A DNA stretch of 64,000 nt from Larix kaempferi (GCA_027924585.1 BSBM01000261.1:5163501-5227500), one strand, 5' to 3'. Shown: positions 9,774 to 22,122, numbered from the stretch's first letter. The notes: generated by a model from the sequence alone, not told the origin. Numbers and translations: made by a program.

Positions 9774-12700
9774 TCCTTTATAACATCAATTGAAGGATTG
9801 CATTATGTAACATACCTCCTTTACACGCTAATTACTAGGATTTAAAGTTTGCTTTTAATTATGGTTCTAGCACAATAAACTTTGGATAACAACATGATGA
9901 TACTTGGAAAATATTGGCATTATCAAAATTTTGTGCAACGATGATAAATGACTAGCACTTCAGTAAGCATTGCTTTCTTTCTAGGATAAATACTATCTAT
10001 GATTAAAATGACATGAAAAGTTATGTTCATTGTTGAGTCTATTGTAGCTCATCTCTTTATGATCTTGAATTGTAAACATTTAAATGATTAGCCACATGCC
10101 AAGGATTCGAGACAAAACTGTTATTTGAAATATTTTGACAAAGACTCAGGTAACTTACTACTTTGTTAAAACCACAATGGAAGGTATATTTTCAAGGTTA
10201 TGAATATATGTATATATATTTATTTTCATGTCTAGGGATAAGATATTTAATTCCATGTGTGTTTGTGTGTGTAAAGGTTTATAAGCTATGTATTCACATT
10301 TCTATCAAATGTATAGTATAATGAGTCAAAAAGAAATCAACCACACCATAAGCAATTTGTTTAAAACTTCCATGTTAAGTTATGAATCGATGGTGTAAGT
10401 TTTATAGATATTGGGAAAACCCATGCATCAACTTACTAACAAAATCTAACTTGTTGAAACAACTAGGTTAGTGTTGAGTCCCTTCACAATTGGATGGGTG
10501 AACGTAATTCAATTTGTATGCATTGTTTATTTCTTGGTTTGACATGAGTCTATCTGATACATGAGATTCAATGTCATTCAACTAGCTAGAGACATTAAAG
10601 AATATTTTCACAGTGTAATACCCATTGGTATTTTCACTTTCTCGTGTGGCCTATCGGTTCTAAACACCCAAGATTGGGGTTTTTAGTCTTTTTACAAACA
10701 AAGAGTTTAGGATTATGGTCTTGTCTTGGCCAAAGGCTAGGATGCCATGGCAGGAATGCATAACATTTCCCCTGTTTACAATATTGGGTAGTGAATCATA
10801 TCAAGTCATGTTCTAGTTAAGAAGAGTTTATTTTTGGGTTAAAGTAGTTGTTTCTATAACTAGGTTTCATTGCTTGCAAGACTATTCAAGAGACCCATGT
10901 TAATTTTTTTGAGTTATACTTCACATAGAAGCAAGAGCATATTTGGTGGTTTTATTCACGATTAATTAAAGGTTTAATGCAATTTTCTAGGATTTCACCA
11001 AGGTCAAGACAAATAATAGTGATGACTTCTAGTCACTGCGACTCTGATTATTAAGAGCGTAATTTCCTTCAACTGGTTAAAGATCCATCCATTCGACATC
11101 TTGGGTTTCTTTCAAAATGGCAGCTCATACAAGTAATTGTCATTCCTTATTTGAATAAATAATTTTAACCTTTTATTCTATGCTAGATATATTGTTTTAT
11201 TAAGGTTTTGGGAAGGTTTCTAATAGTGATTATATTGTATTTGTGAGGTTTAATAGGAGTTCATCTAGTGGTCTATGTCATGTATAAAACTAAACCTTTC
11301 CTTCTATACTATATTCTTCATAGTCTTGATAGGTAGTGAACTTCCTTTTGTCTTATATATAAGAGACTCATTACTGTAGGTTTGGTATTGGAAAGGTTTT
11401 ATGAGTTAGGAGTTTGAGTGTGTTGCGGGTCGAATCCCAAGTCTCTCCATCCTTGGAATGGTTTCCATTTCTCCAATTGTAAAAGGTTTTTTAGAGTATT
11501 TACACCATCCCACATTTATTCTCTGGTTTATTATCGAATTGTAAGGATATACTTGGGAGTGTTTTTACTCTATTCCAAATGTAATGATATTATACACAAA
11601 GATATGTTGACCTAGTTTGAATTTCTTCTTTGGGATACTATTAATTGTAGAGGCTGTTTAAGAAGGGGTTCTCGAGACGTCTTTCTCATGAAGATGAGCC
11701 CATCTGGTGGCTTGAAATGTTGATATATAAAAATGTGATTAACACAGTTTCCTCCTCTCCTTTGACAAGGGTTCTTATTTTTGTTACAAAATACAAAATA
11801 TAATAGCGATGTCATATTTTCTTATTTTTGAAATTTGGGTATACTATATTTTAAAGAAATACTTGAAACAACAATTATTTGAATGGATAGAACTATACTT
11901 ATGTCATTGTTCTAGTTAATATCGTTAAGGGAATTTCATTTATTGACTTTGAAAATAGCAATATATGGATTTTTATGGATTTATCATGTCCTTTCTAATA
12001 TAGAAATTATTGTACTTTACACCAATTTTTTTATCTTTTGTGTGTGAAATCTATTTTTTGCCCACCTCTAGAACTATTTTAGTGTACTTTACACAAAATA
12101 TTTTTTCCAACCAACTCATCATTTATGGAAAGAGGATAAAATTGGATGACACTTGGATCTGCTAGAGTCTATACTACCTTCCCCACTTGTGGTATCTCTT
12201 ATATTGATCCTTCCCAATTAGCCTCAAATACCTTTTATTGAAATATGTTTGAAAGATATTTACAATAGCACCTTCATTATAATAAATGTTTGATGGTGCA
12301 TTATTTCCACTATCATGCAAATGTTCTAATCAAAGAAATTAACAAATAAATCAAAATTGGCACTTAGGTTTTTAAGGGGGGATATTACACATTATGACTA
12401 CCAAGGGTTTGGACCAATGTGAGATTGGGAGCTATAAAAATGTTGCTTGTGTTAGTAGAGTTGTACAATTGATATCTTTACAAGAAATTGATATATTTAC
12501 AAGAAATTTTATGGCATATTTTACTATGATATTAATCTCATTATAAATTGTAGTTTTTTTTGTTACTTAGAAGTTAGCTTTTTTACAATTCTTGGAGTAT
12601 GTGTTCTTGTATGTTTGATCTACTAGTATCATAAGTCTATGATTACTGTCTTAATCAAGTAATTTCTAAGTTATTGTTGACATTGAAATTGTGCCACTAA

Positions 12701-12950
12701 ATAATCCAATACAATATTGAAATATTTAGTACTATCTAAAGAAGGCTCACACAACATTTTTAGTATTTATGCTTAAAAGATGAGAAAAACATGATACATA
12801 GAATACAATTGTGCAAATTTAAAAGTATGGTCAAGTATTAGATGTTATAAACTTTTGGGTGTGATTATCAAAGAACTAAGAATATTGGTAGTCCTTTCCC
12901 CTTAAAATTTAGTATGTTTTCATCCTATTCTGAGTGTATAAAATTTGTCA
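9774..12950. other. Gene-free stretch
   Basis: No frame longer than about 67 codons and no recognisable domain on either strand. AT-rich, with short GT-rich and TATATA tracts near 10200-10275. I see nothing that can be named. Confidence 0.6.
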
Positions 12951-13229
12951 CATATTCAATGTGTGATTCCATGGTATCAATAGGGAAAAATTCACAAAGA
13001 GGTAGCTAGCTAGGGTAGTGTATGACTCTAAGTTTCACATAAGAATTTTTAGAATGGGGTCAATTTTACATTTCCTATTGTATGATGTTGTTATATAGAT
13101 CATTTCTAGGAGCTAATGTGGTTAAATTGGAATCCAAAGATGATGTTTCCCACCAATTTGGAAAAATTCCAACTCCACCAACAAACCAAACCACGAGATA
13201 AATCCGACAACAAATGAGCACCACATGTG

Positions 13230-14060
13230 GGGGCATCAAGAAGAGAGTATCGCACTGGTGCTTAGGTGGGCCTACGAGGTCTATCACATTAAGAAATGAG
13301 TAAAATGAGGTATTTGATTCAGTATTTTTTTATTTTACCCTATTCCAATGTGCCCAAGTCAGTGATTCACTAGTGTGCCTTCTATATGGGGTGCAGCTAT
13401 GCACTTCTAGTTATAGAGGGCAGTGTTAGGTATTTCTATTTTTACAAACTGAAAAGAGATTATGGTTTTTTATAGCCAGTGCGTTATAGTGAGTAGCGCA
13501 CTGGTTCAACTTAGAATTTATAATGCACTAGGGTGCCCATATTAGAAAAATTGAAAATAGTTATTTTCCAGTCAAGGGAGGGATTTTTTTTTACATAAGG
13601 AAGTGTGTGTTATTGTTCAACGCATCAATGCATTAGTATCATTCCCATGCACCGAGCATTTTTTCTGCGAAAATAAAATTAACATATTTTTACAAATTGC
13701 ATTGAGCTATTTTGATACTAGTACTTTGTTTCATTAGGAACACCAATGTCGTTTTTATGTTACCACATCGATGCCTCTAGGTAGATCGGGAGCACCAAAT
13801 TTTTTTTCTTTTAAAAATAATCATAATTTATGATTTTATGTCTTTTAAATGGTGTGTTTTACTCTTTAACGCATCAGTGCGTCTGTGTCCTTAACACACA
13901 CCATCAAGTTTTGATAAGAAGTAAATATTATATAGTTTTTGAAATGGAATCGATATTTTTGTAATTAAATGCACTTCCTAATTAGGAACACTGGTTTGTC
14001 GATTCTTTTACTATTTCAGTGCATTGGTGCGTCAAGTTTTTAAGCACACCATTTCAGTTT
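13230..14060. repeat. Region with recurring GCATCAGTGCG-like motif
   Basis: Short related motifs recur: TCGCACTGGTGCTTA near 13248, CCAGTGCGTTATAG near 13479, AGCGCACTGGTTC near 13495, ACGCATCAATGCATTAG near 13620, AACGCATCAGTGCGTC near 13868 and GTGCATTGGTGCGTCAAG near 14020. Three are followed within 25 bp by a CACAC/GCACACC word. Several are partly self-complementary. This looks like a badly eroded tandem repeat with units of about 150-250 bp. Confidence 0.45.
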
Positions 14061-14626
14061 GTATGTCAATGAGCACTGAGAAAACCTCCGCTAAAACATC
14101 CTCCCACCTACCTCAACTATAAATGAATAAATTGGCTCTTCTTTGTGAAGGTTCTGCAAAACTCCTCCACTAGAAGGTGTTTTCCTTGTAGTGCACAAAG
14201 GAAGGCTATGTACATAAGTATTAATGAGGAAGGGGAAGTTCACTAGCCCTATGATCAACTACCAACTATTTTGTGTGTCCTCTCACATTAATGGACAATA
14301 CAAATTCTTGATACATCCCATTGTAGGAACCACACAAGTATCAAAGAATAATCAACAACATCACGTGAAATTGGAGAAATATCCCATATGAATGTTGAAA
14401 TAGTCAATTAGAAGTTTGAATTTGATTAATTCCATTTTATTTTATTGTTAATCATGAATTTCATTGTATTAATAAGGTAAATGCTATTTTTTAAAATTTT
14501 CAATTAAACTCACTTAAATGCCACGAGTGGGACATAATAGAGTGATAGTAGATGCCCCTTGTGTTAGCTTAGGAGCATAACAAATAGATGAAGTATAGTA
14601 TGTGTTTATTTCCCATGGTGTTAGGA

Positions 14627-14680
14627 TATACATACATACATACATACACATATATATACAAAGAGAGAGAGATAGGTGGA
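14627..14680. repeat. (CATA)n / (TA)n / (GA)n compound microsatellite
   Basis: CATACATACATACATACA followed by CATATATATACA and AGAGAGAGAGAT. Confidence 0.9.
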
Positions 14681-15534
14681 TACGGGTGGCCACTCGCCTA
14701 TTCCATTCACAACGGTTCCATATCTTAGTAGTTCTACTATAGATACATTGTTTGGGAATTCCCTTGTGTTTTTGGTAGTTGACATAGGCTAGAAAATATT
14801 TGATATACCAAATATAGAGAGGATGGATTAAGCTTTGTAATGGTCCAATAAATACACTAAATCAAGTTTGTATGCAAAAGGTACACCCCATATATGTTGA
14901 CATGTCAACTAGACCCTATTAGAGCCAAAAACCTTTCCATAACATCATTATCCTTTCTAGTAACCTAGAACTTGACTTCATCATTCCTAAGGGTACCTAA
15001 CCACTTTATTTTCCACTTAAATCAAAACCATAATGACCATTCTCAGCTAAGCTAATCTAGAGTTCATCCTTAGTTAGGAATTGAGATCACTTTAACTCAT
15101 GTTCTAACTAACCCGTCATGTCCTATTTTAGTCATCAACACCTACACTAACCTAATTAGGGGTTTTGCACACTATTTTAGCCAATTAACTAAGCACTTAG
15201 CCAGATAACTAGTAATTGTGAAGTATTTAGTTAGTGTAACTTAGTTTAGGAGAGTTAGAATGGCTAACTAATGTCTTAGCCTCTAGTTAAACTTGACTCA
15301 TCTCAATCCATTGCATGGACAATTTGAATTGCCTCTAACACTAATCTTAAATTCTTCCCTTTAAATATTGTACTACACCACTCATTCAAGTTAATGGAAA
15401 TACATCATTCTATTCTTCCTATTTGCTTCTAGTTCTTTATGTAATGATCGATGTTAGATCATTTGTTACATGATTAGTATTTTACTAATTTGATTTTCAT
15501 TTTATATATCTTTAGTTTATGTGACTAGATCTAT

Positions 15535-16320
15535 ATGTTCAAATCTCATATAGTATCAAAATAGCCATCCAAGTGCTCATTTGCAGCCATCAAAGAAGTG
15601 CATTTCAACCATCGAAGGAGTGCTCATTTACAACCATCAAATAAGTGCATTTGGAGCCACCAAAGATCTCATTTGCAGCTTTCAAATAGTTCTTTTGTAT
15701 TAATCAAACAACTCATTTGCATCCATTATAGAGCTCATTTTCATCCATGAATATCCTATCTCCCCAACTCAGTTGCTACATGGTTTGTATTCTAGATCCA
15801 GTCTTGTTGAAGGATCAAACCCCATAAGCTTCACAACACATGTCCTATGAAGACATACTCACATACATTCAGAATATGGAAGAGGCCATTAGAGAACTTG
15901 TCCCAAATCAGGTTCTTGTTGAAGAAGACCTCTAGAATGCCTTCTCATTCTCCATATCTACATCATTTTCTCATATAGTTCACCAAGTTCTGTGCAAAAT
16001 ATTCAAGGTATTTCCTCCATTTGAAGCAAGGAGTGGTCAAGAAAAACCATTCAAGAACCTCAAAGTGTTTGGATCTCGTGAATGGGCTCACATAAACTTC
16101 AAAAGAAAGAGTACTTCACAAAGGTTTGCAGTGATCTTCATAAATCCCTAAAATACTGGTCACTCAAGTTTACAAGATTCATCAACATGCCATCATGAAA
16201 CCTCTCTCTTAAACTTAATTCTCTCCAAGGCTCATCTACCAACTCTATGAATAGTCACAGCTTGGATACACTCAATTACAAACCTGCATATAGTGCCTTA
16301 ATTTCTTTATGTTCATGAGT
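15535..16320 (+). mobile_element. Eroded copia remnant K
   Basis: A fragment at 16020-16150 still reads PPFEARSGQEKPFKNLKVFG then SREWAHINFKRKS and a stop. This is the C-terminal integrase block of Ty1/copia (usual form TPFEAWxGxKP...LRVFGCxAWxHIP). Upstream at about 15547, TATAGTATCAAAATAG resembles a tRNA-Met primer site after several G-to-A changes, so an LTR may end near 15545. In between is a short minisatellite. No other domain survives. Confidence 0.6.
15570..15755 (+). repeat. Degenerate 25-31 bp minisatellite
   Basis: Six or seven imperfect copies of a unit like CTCATTTGCAGCCATCAAAG recur with spacing of 25-31 bp. It lies just after the presumed primer site of K. Confidence 0.6.
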
Positions 16321-16445
16321 CGATCAAGTGTGTTTCTATAATGGGGGGTTCAATATTATAGCACATGAGCTAATATTTGGGGATTTAGTATTCTAAAATA
16401 TGAAAGTAATATTTCACCTAGTATATAAGGGTCAAGGGGTATTTT

Positions 16446-16446
<1 letters not shown>

Positions 16447-16483
<37 letters not shown>

Positions 16484-16485
16484 GT
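16447..16485. repeat. (CA)n(TA)n microsatellite
   Basis: About 14 CA units followed by TATATATG. Confidence 0.95.
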
Positions 16486-16525
16486 GTCATGGGGGGTTAT
16501 AATTATGTATCTAGGGAGTTTGAAT

Positions 16526-17892
16526 TGTTAATATTATATGCTACCATAGACTAGACTGCAAATTCATTAGCATTCAATACATTATTCACAATAGCAACAT
16601 AATCAGGATCTCTAAAAGATACACAATCACAAAGCACAAAACAATATACCCTGGGAAACCCTCAAGGGAAAGAAAACCCAGCAAGAACTTCCTCAATATA
16701 GATGATCAAGTACAATGTCCAAAAACATGTCTCACAAATAAGAGAGACAAAAAAGATCAAACTTTGGACTCAAGACGCTCCTCCTTCTCCTTCATAGATA
16801 TATCTCTCTCTCCACTAATGCAAATTGAACAAGTGAGTGAATGAATAAATGAGGGAAGCTCTCCCTGTTAACACCCAAAAAGTGCTCACCATCTCATCTT
16901 CCTCACTACATGACTCATTTGTCCATATTTCCTACCATATTTGCCTCCAAAACCTTAAAAAACCATTAAAAAGCCACCAAAAGGCCAAAAAACCCCTTTT
17001 TTCCCCCAAAATAATTTAAATTTCCTCCAAAAATAGAAAAAACCCTCTAAAAGGGCCCTAAATTCCCAAAAATCAAATAAAAGGGAATAAAAAATACAAA
17101 AAAGAGGAAAAAGAGGGGAGAAAGGAAGCAAAAACCCTATACAATTGACCTAAACCATATGGTGCCAAAAACCATGGGTCAACACTCCACCACTAAAAAC
17201 CTATAAATAGGTGATGGGGGCTCCCCATTTCACATCCACAATCTTCCCTATCCTCACTTTGCCAAAATCACTCCTGAAAACCTAGCTCACCACTTTGAGC
17301 TAATTTCACATTTGAGTGCCCCTTTGGCCCATATCCAAAACACTTTGGAGAAGGAGAAGGAACCCATTGGAGCTTGGAAGCAGCCTTCGTGGACTACTGC
17401 AAGAGCTTCACCAACCTCAACACTTGAGGTAAATCTAATACAAAAGAAAATTCTTATCATGTTACTGTCATTTTATTTCTTATTGATGCACATGCTAGTT
17501 TAAGTTTACTTTACTTTGCTGTCATATTTTACTGTTTTATTGAACTGCTACTAAGGAGGCCCTTCTCCTTAGTAGGTGCTCATTTGCACAAGCTAGGGTG
17601 AAAACCCTAGCTACACTCCCTCTATTTATACTTTACTTTTGACCTAACCTTTAACTCAGTTGGGTCGGCCCCAGTAATCCTAAGTGGGATGACTTCTCTA
17701 GAGAGACTCAATTACCACTTATATTACATTTACTTGGGTGCTAACGACCCGACTTATAATGGAGGGTTAACCTCATGACCTTTACATGACCAAATGTAGT
17801 AATGACATCCCCGACGAAAGTAAAAAATCCTCGACGGAGTTACAATAATAAACTACAAGTAGAATATACTTCGAAGTTATATTAAATTAACA
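16526..17892 (-). repeat. F: 3' LTR, split by solo LTR L
   Basis: Starts TGTTAATATTATATGCTACC and ends AGTTATATTAAATTAACA, matching the other F LTR at 46550-47760. Its own length without L and one TSD copy is about 612 bp. Inside (minus strand) lies a TATA-like TATAAATAGAGGGAG reading back from about 17633. The LTR pair match through the ATGATCAAGTACAATG and TTGACCTAACCTTTAACTCA blocks. Confidence 0.95.
16866..17615 (+). mobile_element. Solo LTR L in F's 3' LTR, TSD CTCCC
   Basis: A 750-bp insertion absent from the other F LTR (compare the uninterrupted CTCTCCCTCTATTTATAC near 47500). It begins TGTTAACACCC, ends CCTAGCTACA, and is flanked by CTCCC at 16861-16865 and 17616-17620. A TATA box (CCTATAAATAGG near 17199) suggests plus orientation. 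No internal domain or second LTR is present, so it is a solo LTR left by recombination. The small frame at 17312-17503 inside it is not a gene. Confidence 0.9.
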
Positions 17893-17907
17893 CTCCCCCT
17901 TTACAAG
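17893..17907 (-). other. F: polypurine tract
   Basis: On the minus strand TTGTAAAGGGGGAG abuts the LTR start TGTTAATTTAATATAAC. This purine run primes plus-strand DNA and marks the 3' end of F's internal region. Confidence 0.85.
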
Positions 17908-18009
17908 AAGGGTATTCTACTGACAACAATATCTACATGTGTAACTCTACACAACATCATTGGAGAAAGGAGGGCATTAACAACAACATCATTTGATACA
18001 TCTATAAAT

Positions 18010-18290
18010 CATTGGAAGTTCTTAAACATCTCATGTTCAGCACTAGAGCATCCTCATCTTCATCACTGGAACATCAACATCTTCAGCACTATAGCATCCT
18101 TATATTCAGCACTGGAACATCACCTACAGCACTGGAGCATCCTCATCTTCAATACCAGAACATCATCATCTGCAACACTGGAGCATCCTGGAACCCCATC
18201 TTCTACAACACTGGAGCATCCTCATCTACAGTACTAGAATATCATCAAGAGCATCACCTACAGTACACATATGATCCTTCCTTTCAGAAC
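18010..18290. repeat. F: CATCATC/CTGGAGCATC-rich tandem repeat in 3' region
   Basis: Imperfect units like CAGCACTGGAGCATCCTCAT recur at about 20-30 bp spacing. The array lies between F's polypurine tract and the end of its RNase H, that is, in the untranslated 3' part of the element. Confidence 0.7.
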
Positions 18291-18299
18291 TAGGGATCA

Positions 18300-18990
18300 T
18301 GGACAATCCTTCCTTTCGGAACCAGGGATTAAGTCCAACACTAGATCAACATTTAAGAATATCCTTCCTTTCAGAACTCGGGATATCTGTCTAGGGATTA
18401 TCAATCCTATCACAATCATTTAAGACTATCTTATTCTAGGGATGATTGTACCCAACACAATCATTTAAGACTATCTCAGTCTAGGGATGATCGGACCCAA
18501 CACAATCATTTAAGACTATATATGTCTAGGGATGATCGAACCCAACACAATCATTTAAGACTATCTTAGTCTATGTATGATCAGACCCAACACAATCATT
18601 TGAGACATATCTGTATAGGGACGATCGATCCCAACACAATCATTTAAGACATCTATGTCTAGGGACGATCGATCCGAAAACAATCATTTAAGACATATAT
18701 GTCTAGGGACAACCTATCCAAACAAAATCATTTAATACATATTTGTCTAGGGACGATCGATCCCAACACAATCATTTAATACATCTCTGTCTAGGTACAA
18801 TCGATCCCACCACAACTCAGGATCAACATTTAAGACAATCTTTGTCTAGGGTTGATCAATCCCACCACAACTCAGGATCAACGTTTAAGACAATCTATGT
18901 CTAGGGATGATCAATCCCACTACATCTCAGGATCAAAATTTAAGACAATCTCTGTCTAGGGATGATCAATCCCACTACACCACAGTGTCA
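18300..18990. repeat. F: 44/45-bp tandem array, 55-bp variant at the right end
   Basis: The block CACAATCATTTAAGACTATC recurs at 18411, 18456, 18501, 18546 and 18591 (exact 45-bp steps), then at 44-bp steps to about 18766. From 18811 the unit becomes about 55 bp, with ACTCAGGATCAACATTTAAG replacing the start. Each unit carries a near-palindrome GGGACGATCGATCCC or a variant of it. Found only in F's untranslated 3' region. Confidence 0.9.
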
Positions 18991-19008
18991 TCAACACTAC
19001 TTCCCCTT

Positions 19009-19525
19009 TCAAGGGAAGTCCTTTCGGACTATACCAAGCTTGTCACGGAAGTGCTCAAACTTCACTCGATACAGAGGATTAGTCAACACATCTGCAACCT
19101 TATCATCCATGCTCATGTACTGGAGCTTTATATCTCCCCTCTACACCATATCACGGATGTAGAAATGCCATATTTCTATGTGTTTTGACCTCTCATGGAA
19201 CACAGGGTTCTCTGTCATTTTTCTACAACTCTGATTATCACATAGAATCACTGTGGTATCCAACTCCAGATCAAATAGACATGATAACAACTTCCGAAGC
19301 CATATAGCTTCACAACTCGCAGAACATGTTGCAATATACTCTGCCTTTGCACTGTTGAGAGCCTCACTAAGCTGCTTCCTGCTTAGTCATGAGATCATGG
19401 ATTACCCCAGATTGTAACATCCGCCTAGACTGCTCTTCCTGACTGAGACACTTCCTGCCCAATCAGAATCGACTGAATAACCATAGAGTCTGAACTCATG
19501 ATCTCGATTATAATTGAGACCATAG
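19009..19525 (-). pseudogene. F: RNase H, C-terminal half
   Basis: Minus-strand reading from 19525 gives the YGLNY/HEFRLYGY block, DSDWAGS (catalytic Asp), AEYIATCSASCEAIWL (catalytic Glu), CDNQSC (Asp), HERSKHIEI and the end block VADVLTNPL..FEHFRDKLGI, stopping at 19009-19011. Frame breaks lie near 19430-19380 and an in-frame stop near 19135. RNase H degrades the RNA strand of the RNA-DNA hybrid. The N-terminal half is at 43797-43935; B's insertion splits the domain just before YGLNY. Confidence 0.9.
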
Positions 19526-20199
19526 TGTTAAAATATGAGTTGGCATTAATGTTAAAGAATGATCAAAAGTTTTAATTAATTAATTAATTAAAAATCAGTA
19601 ATAAACAGAGATTTAAATTAGAAGTTAATAAACAAAGATTTGGAAAGGCAAGAATTGGAAAGACAAAAAATGGAGAGGTGCGACCTGAAATATAAGAGGT
19701 ATTTAAATGAAGTTTTGAATTAGAATAAAGTGTCTCAAAAGTGCAGATCGCAGCAGCAGTAAGAAAAGAAGAGACCAAGAAGCATGAATAATTTTCAGAG
19801 GCAGAATTGATGAATTAAGAAAAGATTGTGAAGTTATAAATATCAGAGAGGCAGCGTGGTGTTGGGGGCAAGTTGAATCCTGTCAAGGAGGTTGTAGCCT
19901 CCTTCCAATAGTAGCTGGAAAATAGGGGTGTTGTAGCATTCTTATATGTTGGTGCAGATAGAAAATTGGGATCTTGATGCATCCTTTTTGTTGTAGCAAA
20001 AAAACAATTTTGTAGAAACAATTTTATTAATGAGTTTGATTTTGTGGTTTTCTCTTTGAGGTTTCCATGATAAAATTCCTCGTCATTGCTTGTTTGATTC
20101 ATAGCATATTTTTTTTAAATACTAATTGTTTTAATAAAAGAAAAAGAAGGCAATACTGATTCACCCCCCCCCTTCTCAGTATTCCTGGATAAACCAACA
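19526..20199 (+). repeat. B: 5' LTR
   Basis: Begins TGTTAAAATATGAGTTGGCA and ends GGATAAACCAACA. It matches 43119-43791 along its whole length. The ORF-like frames on its minus strand (19584-19778, 19815-20102) are LTR sequence; the same frames appear in the other LTR and in A. Confidence 0.95.
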
Positions 20200-20200
20200 A

Positions 20201-20213
20201 TTGGTATCAGAGA
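20201..20213 (+). other. B: tRNA-iMet primer-binding site
   Basis: TTGGTATCAGAGA one base inside the LTR matches 12 of 13 bases of the plant initiator-Met primer site TTGGTATCAGAGC. Confidence 0.9.
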
Positions 20214-20265
20214 AGGATCCTTCACTATAGTTTAATCACTGGAAGGAAAATCCTATTAAAACACT

Positions 20266-22122
20266 ATGGATCAACAAGAAGGTTTAGCTGCTAATAGACC
20301 TCCATTATTCACAAGAGAAAATTATGCATACTGGAGTGTAAGAATGAGATTCCATCTAATGTCTCTTGGATGAAAAGTTTGGAATGTTGTTGAAAAGGGT
20401 TATAAAATACTAGACAGTCCACCTACAGATAAATATGAACAAGATAAATATGAAGCCAATGCATCAGCATTGAATGCAATTTTGAATGGAGTGTCAAATT
20501 CAGTGTTTGTCAAATTCATGCAATGCAAGACAGCCAAAAATGCTTGGGACAAATTAAAAAGTGTGTATGAAGGAGCTACCAAAGTCAAAAAATCCAAACT
20601 CCAAACATATCAAGGACAATTCGAAAGTTTAAAAATGAAAGAGGAGGAAAACATTGCAGAATATCTTCTAAGAGTAGATGAAATTGTCAATTCTATCAGA
20701 GGCCTGGGAGGAGAAATATAGGAGAAAGAAGTTGTTGAAAAGGTACTAAGAACACTACCAATTAAGTATGACTCAAAACTATCTATTGTAGAAGATTGAG
20801 ATGATATTGAATTTCTAACAATGAATGATTTACATGGAATCTTCACTGCCTATGAGATGAGAACATAACATAATAAACCATCAAGAAAAGAGGCATCATT
20901 TAAAGCCACAAAAGAGTCAAAGAAATCTAAAGCATTACCAAAAAACCTATTTGAGAAATCAGATGATGAAGAATCTCTTTTCATCAGGAAACTTGAGAAA
21001 GGTACTGGAAAGTACGAAGGAAAGCTACCCTTGAAGTGCTTTAACTGTGGAAGAATTGGGCATTTTGCCTCAAAATGTCCCTATCCCAAACAAGATGATA
21101 GTGATGATAGAGAAACCTCTAAGAAAGTCAAGAAGAACACCGTAAAAAACAAGAAGAATTTTAATGGGAAGAAGAAGATCTTTTACACTATGGAAGATAG
21201 TGAAGATGAAGAAGAAGAAGATGAGGAAACAAAAATTCTATTCATGGGAATAGAAATTGAAGCTCTAGATGATGAATCAAATATGGAAGGAGAGGTAGAC
21301 CTAAAGGCCAAACTCATAAGTGCTCTTGAAGAATTGAGAAAAAGTAAAAGGAAGATTAAATATTTAAGAACAAAACTAGTTGATTATGAAGAAGGTTGAA
21401 AAGACAAGAGATAAGGAGTCAATCCAAATCATTGTATATCTGAAGATCCAGATCCAAGAGGCTAAGAAGATTGAAGAGAACCTAGAATTGTAGCTCAAAG
21501 AAAGAATGCAAGGATCTGAAAGACTTGAAGCAGAAATTATTCATCTTAAAAGGAAACTTTATGAGAAATCTATTAAAACAAAATTTGAGAAAAGCTCAAA
21601 GACTGTAGATAACATCCTAAGTTCCCAAAGACCATCAAGTGACAAAACTGGGTTAGGATATAACAAAAGGAGTTATGTTGTTGCACTTATGAATCCAACC
21701 AAAACAGGAGATAGTTGGAAATCTAATCCTCTCTTACATGAGACAAATATGGTTCCTAGAAGATCAATGAAAAGCAGGTATCAATAGATATTTTTGGTTC
21801 ACTTCTACTCATGTAATAATTTTGTACATAAAGCCATGAATTGCAAGGCATATGGAAAGGTTCATTTTCATAAGAAGAATACAACTAGCAATTATCCAAA
21901 AGAAATAAGAGGAAACCATAACTCCTTTGCACCTCTACAAAGCTATGATATAGAATGTTACAAATGCAATAACCATGGACATATAGCTAGAGAATGCAAA
22001 CTGATGACTCCTATAGAAAAGAATACTGCAAAAAGGTTTCAAGACAAAGAGCAGAGAAAGGTCTGGAAGAAAAAGGAAATAGTAGAGAGGACAGAATCCA
22101 TGATAGCTCTATGTGCAACATA
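20266..22122 (+). pseudogene. B: copia gag
   Basis: ATG at 20266 opens MDQQEGLAANRPPLFTREN..YWSVRMRF, a DUF4219-like start, followed by a UBN2-type capsid domain (NAWDKLKSVYEGATK ... ENIAEYLLRVDEIVNS). Knuckles: CFNCGRIGHFASKC near 21037, a degenerate CNNFVHKAMNCK near 21812 and CYKCNNHGHIAREC near 21959. Between the first two lies an acidic stretch and a Lys/Glu coiled-coil-like segment. Stops at about 20371, 20719, 20798, 20866, 21397, 21491 and 21785 break the frame; several are one transition away from Trp, Cys, Gln or Arg codons. Confidence 0.9.

Noticed and set aside
11428-11445. GCGGGTCGAATCCC, resembling a tRNA T-arm
   Set aside because: No acceptor, anticodon or D-arm can be folded around it.
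17312-17503. 63-codon plus-strand frame
   Set aside because: Falls within solo LTR L, downstream of its TATA box, with no domain; most likely LTR leader.
19584-20102. Minus-strand frames of 64 and 95 codons
   Set aside because: LTR sequence of B; equivalent frames occur in 43177-43371 and in A's LTR.
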